DNA from: Pseudomonadota bacterium
GTDB lineage: Bacteria; Pseudomonadota; Gammaproteobacteria; Burkholderiales; Burkholderiaceae_C
DNA: 64,000 bases
Reading direction: 5' to 3'
Assembly (NCBI GenBank): GCA_021847345.1
Contig: JAJZTW010000013.1
Location: forward strand, 1-64,000
The position numbers and the translations under genes were made by a program. The notes under the pieces are model-generated. The model worked only from the letters and a program-made list of their open reading frames with translations, searched no databases and had not been told where the DNA came from. How positions within the stretch are numbered: position 1 is the first letter of the stretch; the number at the start of each line of letters is the position of its first letter. This document shows, in pieces, positions 60,980 to 64,000 of the stretch.

Positions 60980-61957
60980 ATGGCGAATGCAACGCTCGAG
61001 GAAGTGCAGGCCCGTTCAACCTTGGCTGGAAGCAACAAATTCGAGATTCTGGTGTTTCGTCTGGGGGTGGACGCGAACGCCAGGCGCGAGTTGTTCGGCA
61101 TCAACGTCTTCAAGGTGCGCGAGGCCCTGGTCATGCCTGAGGTCACGGCGATTCCAGGCACTCCGGCCCATGTCATGGGGGTCGCCAATATCCGCGGACA
61201 GGTCATTCCGGTGATCGATCTCCCGGCCGTGGTCGGCTACAGGCCTGCGGCGCACAACATCCTGATCGTCACCGAGTTCGAGCGTTCGGTGCAGGGCTTT
61301 GCCGTGGAGGAGGTCGAGCAGATCACTCGCCTGGATTGGAGCGACGTGTTGTCGGCCGAGGCGCACGCGGTGGGCGGAAACGTGACGAGCATCGCGCGCA
61401 TGGACGCAAAGGCCGAGAGGTCTCGGCTGGCGCTGGTGCTCGACGTCGAGAAGATCCTGCGCGATGTGCTGCCTGATCGTGCCAACACGACAGTGTCGGA
61501 TCTCGGCCCGCAACTGCCCATGGCCCCGGGCAGCGTGGTGCTCGCGGTGGACGACTCGTTTGTCGCGCGCAGCCAGATCGAGAAGGTGCTGCAGGCGCTG
61601 CATGCGCCGTTCGTGATGGCCAGGACCGGCGCCGAGGCATGGCAAAGACTCCAGGACATCCAGCATGCGGCGCGCTCCGACGGAGTGTCGATCCACCAGA
61701 AGGTCGCCCTCGTGCTGACCGATCTCGAAATGCCCGAGATGGACGGCTTCACGCTGGCGCGCAGGATCAAGGAACACGAGGCGCTGCGCGAGCTGCCCGT
61801 GCTCATTCACTCGTCGTTGACGGGGCAGGCCAACGAGGAGCATGCGCGCAGCGTGGGAGCGGACGGCTATGTGTCGAAATTCGCACCGGACGAACTCGCC
61901 GCTTCGATGCGATCGGTGTTGAACAAGGCGCGCAGGGATACGGACGCCCACGCTTGA
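60980..61957 (+). CDS. cheV: Chemotaxis protein CheV (CheW-REC)
   Basis: CheW domain (INVFKVREALVMPEVTAIPGTPAHVMGVANIRGQVIPVIDL) followed by receiver (VLAVDDSFVARSQIEKVLQAL...LVLTDLEMPEMDGF). Confidence 0.94.
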   Translation: MANATLEEVQARSTLAGSNKFEILVFRLGVDANARRELFGINVFKVREALVMPEVTAIPGTPAHVMGVANIRGQVIPVIDLPAVVGYRPAAHNILIVTEFERSVQGFAVEEVEQITRLDWSDVLSAEAHAVGGNVTSIARMDAKAERSRLALVLDVEKILRDVLPDRANTTVSDLGPQLPMAPGSVVLAVDDSFVARSQIEKVLQALHAPFVMARTGAEAWQRLQDIQHAARSDGVSIHQKVALVLTDLEMPEMDGFTLARRIKEHEALRELPVLIHSSLTGQANEEHARSVGADGYVSKFAPDELAASMRSVLNKARRDTDAHA

Positions 61958-62062
61958 GCCTGAGCGCGGCGCACGGATCGTCGATCCGGTCGTGCGACGG
62001 GTTCACGGCGGAGCCTCCAGCGGCGCCTGGTGCATCGTGGCGTCGGCACCTCGGCGGCCCGC

Positions 62063-64000
62063 TCAGGTCGCGGCCGGCTGGACCTCTGGCTGGCCCGGCA
62101 ATCGTGCAGCCGATGACTCGTGCCCGCTCCGGGTGGCCGAGTCGTCCATCGAGGCCTTCGCCGTGGCCGCGCTGCCATCGATGCCCGCCGCAGTCCTGGC
62201 ACTTGCCTGGTCCGCCAGCCAATGCATGAGTTTGCGGGACGCTTCCTTGGCTTCGGCGCCCGACTCGTGAACCTGTTCATGCCACTGCCGCACATCCGGA
62301 TGTTCACGACCCAGGGATTGCACGAAGTCGTGGAGTGGGCACTGGTTCGCAGTCAACGGGTGGCGATTCGCCCCGAATCCCGTGTATTGCCAATGAAAGG
62401 CCAGCGCGCCCAGACTGGTACGCAGTTGCCGGGCCTGACTGTCCACGGGCAGCCTGTAGCCCTCCACCCAGGCCGGCACCTCCTGGGCGGGCATGGGGCG
62501 GGCGATGGCATAGCCCTGGCCGAAGCGGGCTCCCAGCACGGCGGCCGCCTCCAGCGAGTCGAGGTCCTCCAACCCTTCGACGATCGCGTCGCGTTGAAGC
62601 TCTCGGACCAGGTGGATCAGGGTGCCCAGCATGGTGGTGGTTTCAAGGGGGCTTTGCCGGAACTGTCGGGTCAGGTTCTGGTCGATCTTGATCGCCTCGA
62701 AATGGATACTGGACAGGCGATGGATGTTGCTGTACCCGGCGCCGAAGTCATCCATCGCCAGGTGCACGCCGAGTGCTCGCAGGCGTTCCATTTCCTGGGT
62801 TTGTGCGACGGCGTCGTCGAGTTGCACTTCCAGCAACTCCAGGGTCAGCCGATCGGGTTCGACGGCGTGCCTGTGAAGGGCCTCGTCGATCCAGCTGGCG
62901 CAGTCGACGTCCGACAGCACCGATGGCGGCAGGTTCAGCGACACACCCAGCCTCAATCCCTGCCGGCCCCAGCTGCGCAGGTTGCCCAGCGCCTGACCCA
63001 GACCCTCCCGAAAAACCCGCCCGAGTTCGTTGCCGCCAAGCAGGGGAATGAACCCCGATGGAGCAACGAGCCTGCCATCGGGCAGCCTCAGGCGGGCCAG
63101 GGCTTCGAGCTTGGCGACTTCTCCCGTGCGCAGGTCGACGATCGGCTGGTAGAACATCTCCAGCCCGCCCGAGAACAGGATCTCCCGGAAGTTGATGGCT
63201 TCGGCCTGGCTGACCGCCATCGGGTGCGCGCTGTTGCAGCCGACCCAGATCGACTCGAGGCGTCGTTGCACGGCGGCGGCCCATTGCTGCATCCACTCGG
63301 ATGCGAACTGGCGTGGATAGGCACCGTAGATGGTCAACACGCCTTCGACATGCCGATCGCGCCCGACGAATGGAATCGATACGTTGGAGTGAATTCCGCA
63401 AACGGACGCCATTTCGAGCCATGCCTTCATCTCGGGTAGCAGGATGTGCGGGTCGGTCAGGCAGGAGTCGGTTCGAAGAATGCTCTGCGTTCGCCAGGCG
63501 ATCGAAGTCGGCGTCTGTCCGCCCGGCGCCGTCGGGTCGATTGCTGATCGCAGGTCGCCATGGCTCAATCGGCGGCTGAGGTCCGACGGGGTGATCCCCG
63601 ACCCATGTTCGACGACGATCTCTCCTTGCAGGTTCAGGCGGCTGAGCGTGACCATGACCACTCCGGGGAGGGCGCGCAAGTCGTTCAGCTCCGACTGCGC
63701 GGCATCGGCCCAGAGGGTCTGCCGATCGGGGCGCGGGCGCGAAAGGTAGGCCATGTAGGCGTGGCTGGTGGCCTCGATGACGGCGATCTGCTCTTCCAGA
63801 TCGTCCTGCAGGCGGGCGTCGATGATCTTGAACATGCGAAACCGGCGGCTGGCGACCAGGCGTTCCGCGGCGATCTGTTCGGAAAGGATGGCCCGAAACA
63901 GCGACGAGGACTTCACCAGCATGCGCGTGTTCACGCCGACGAGAGCGTGGACACGCCCGATGCGTCGCGCTGCAAGAGCAAGCTCTTCCCGGGTCAGGGC
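62063..64000 (-). CDS. Globin-coupled GAF-EAL c-di-GMP phosphodiesterase-like protein, 5' end truncated by the window
   Basis: EAL domain: LEMFYQPIVDLRTGEVAKLEALARLRLPDG, DDFGAGYSNIHRLSSIHFEAIKIDQ. The frame stays open to base 64000, giving ALTREELALAARRIGRVHALVGVNTRMLVKSSSLFRAIL, resembling the proximal-His region of globin sensors. Confidence 0.8.
   Translation of the reverse strand, partial: ALTREELALAARRIGRVHALVGVNTRMLVKSSSLFRAILSEQIAAERLVASRRFRMFKIIDARLQDDLEEQIAVIEATSHAYMAYLSRPRPDRQTLWADAAQSELNDLRALPGVVMVTLSRLNLQGEIVVEHGSGITPSDLSRRLSHGDLRSAIDPTAPGGQTPTSIAWRTQSILRTDSCLTDPHILLPEMKAWLEMASVCGIHSNVSIPFVGRDRHVEGVLTIYGAYPRQFASEWMQQWAAAVQRRLESIWVGCNSAHPMAVSQAEAINFREILFSGGLEMFYQPIVDLRTGEVAKLEALARLRLPDGRLVAPSGFIPLLGGNELGRVFREGLGQALGNLRSWGRQGLRLGVSLNLPPSVLSDVDCASWIDEALHRHAVEPDRLTLELLEVQLDDAVAQTQEMERLRALGVHLAMDDFGAGYSNIHRLSSIHFEAIKIDQNLTRQFRQSPLETTTMLGTLIHLVRELQRDAIVEGLEDLDSLEAAAVLGARFGQGYAIARPMPAQEVPAWVEGYRLPVDSQARQLRTSLGALAFHWQYTGFGANRHPLTANQCPLHDFVQSLGREHPDVRQWHEQVHESGAEAKEASRKLMHWLADQASARTAAGIDGSAATAKASMDDSATRSGHESSAARLPGQPEVQPAAT

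Overview
64 kb of high-GC, gene-dense chromosome, probably from a betaproteobacterium (Burkholderiales-like; inferred from gene content and codon usage, not searched). About 50 genes are supported, including two tRNAs: tRNA-Arg(TCT) and tRNA-Ser(CGA), the latter directly after serS. Main blocks: (1) HupK/HoxV-like hydrogenase-scaffold protein, panD, DUF4404, MBL hydrolase and a secreted CVNH-repeat protein; (2) a TetR-regulated, tightly overlapping operon for CoA-dependent acid catabolism (feruloyl-CoA-synthase-like ligase, crotonase, thiolase, thioesterase, acyl-CoA dehydrogenase, orphan ABC binding protein); (3) a DSF/Rpf-type quorum-sensing locus in which an RpfF-like synthase is encoded with a dedicated ketosynthase and acyl carrier protein, divergent from an RpfG-like HD-GYP regulator and an RpfC-like hybrid kinase; (4) a same-strand array exbB-exbD-exbD-tonB-PQQ dehydrogenase (with the WDYDG lanthanide-type motif)-[periplasmic binding protein::cytochrome c fusion]-Sel1 protein; (5) ahpCF; (6) acyl-CoA catabolism with fused IcmF mutase and ETF-QO; (7) CYTH-CHAD protein and a Dpp-type peptide ABC transporter; (8) prfC, FtsX-type permease, truncated haemoglobin, Smr, radC, slpA, ispH, serS; (9) a chemotaxis/c-di-GMP block with two soluble chemoreceptors, CheV and a globin-coupled GAF-EAL protein cut by the window edge. 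The strongest candidates for a little-described system are the rpfF-KS-ACP/rpfG-rpfC locus and the TonB/lanthanide-type dehydrogenase array. No CRISPR array, prophage, transposase or rRNA was recognised.
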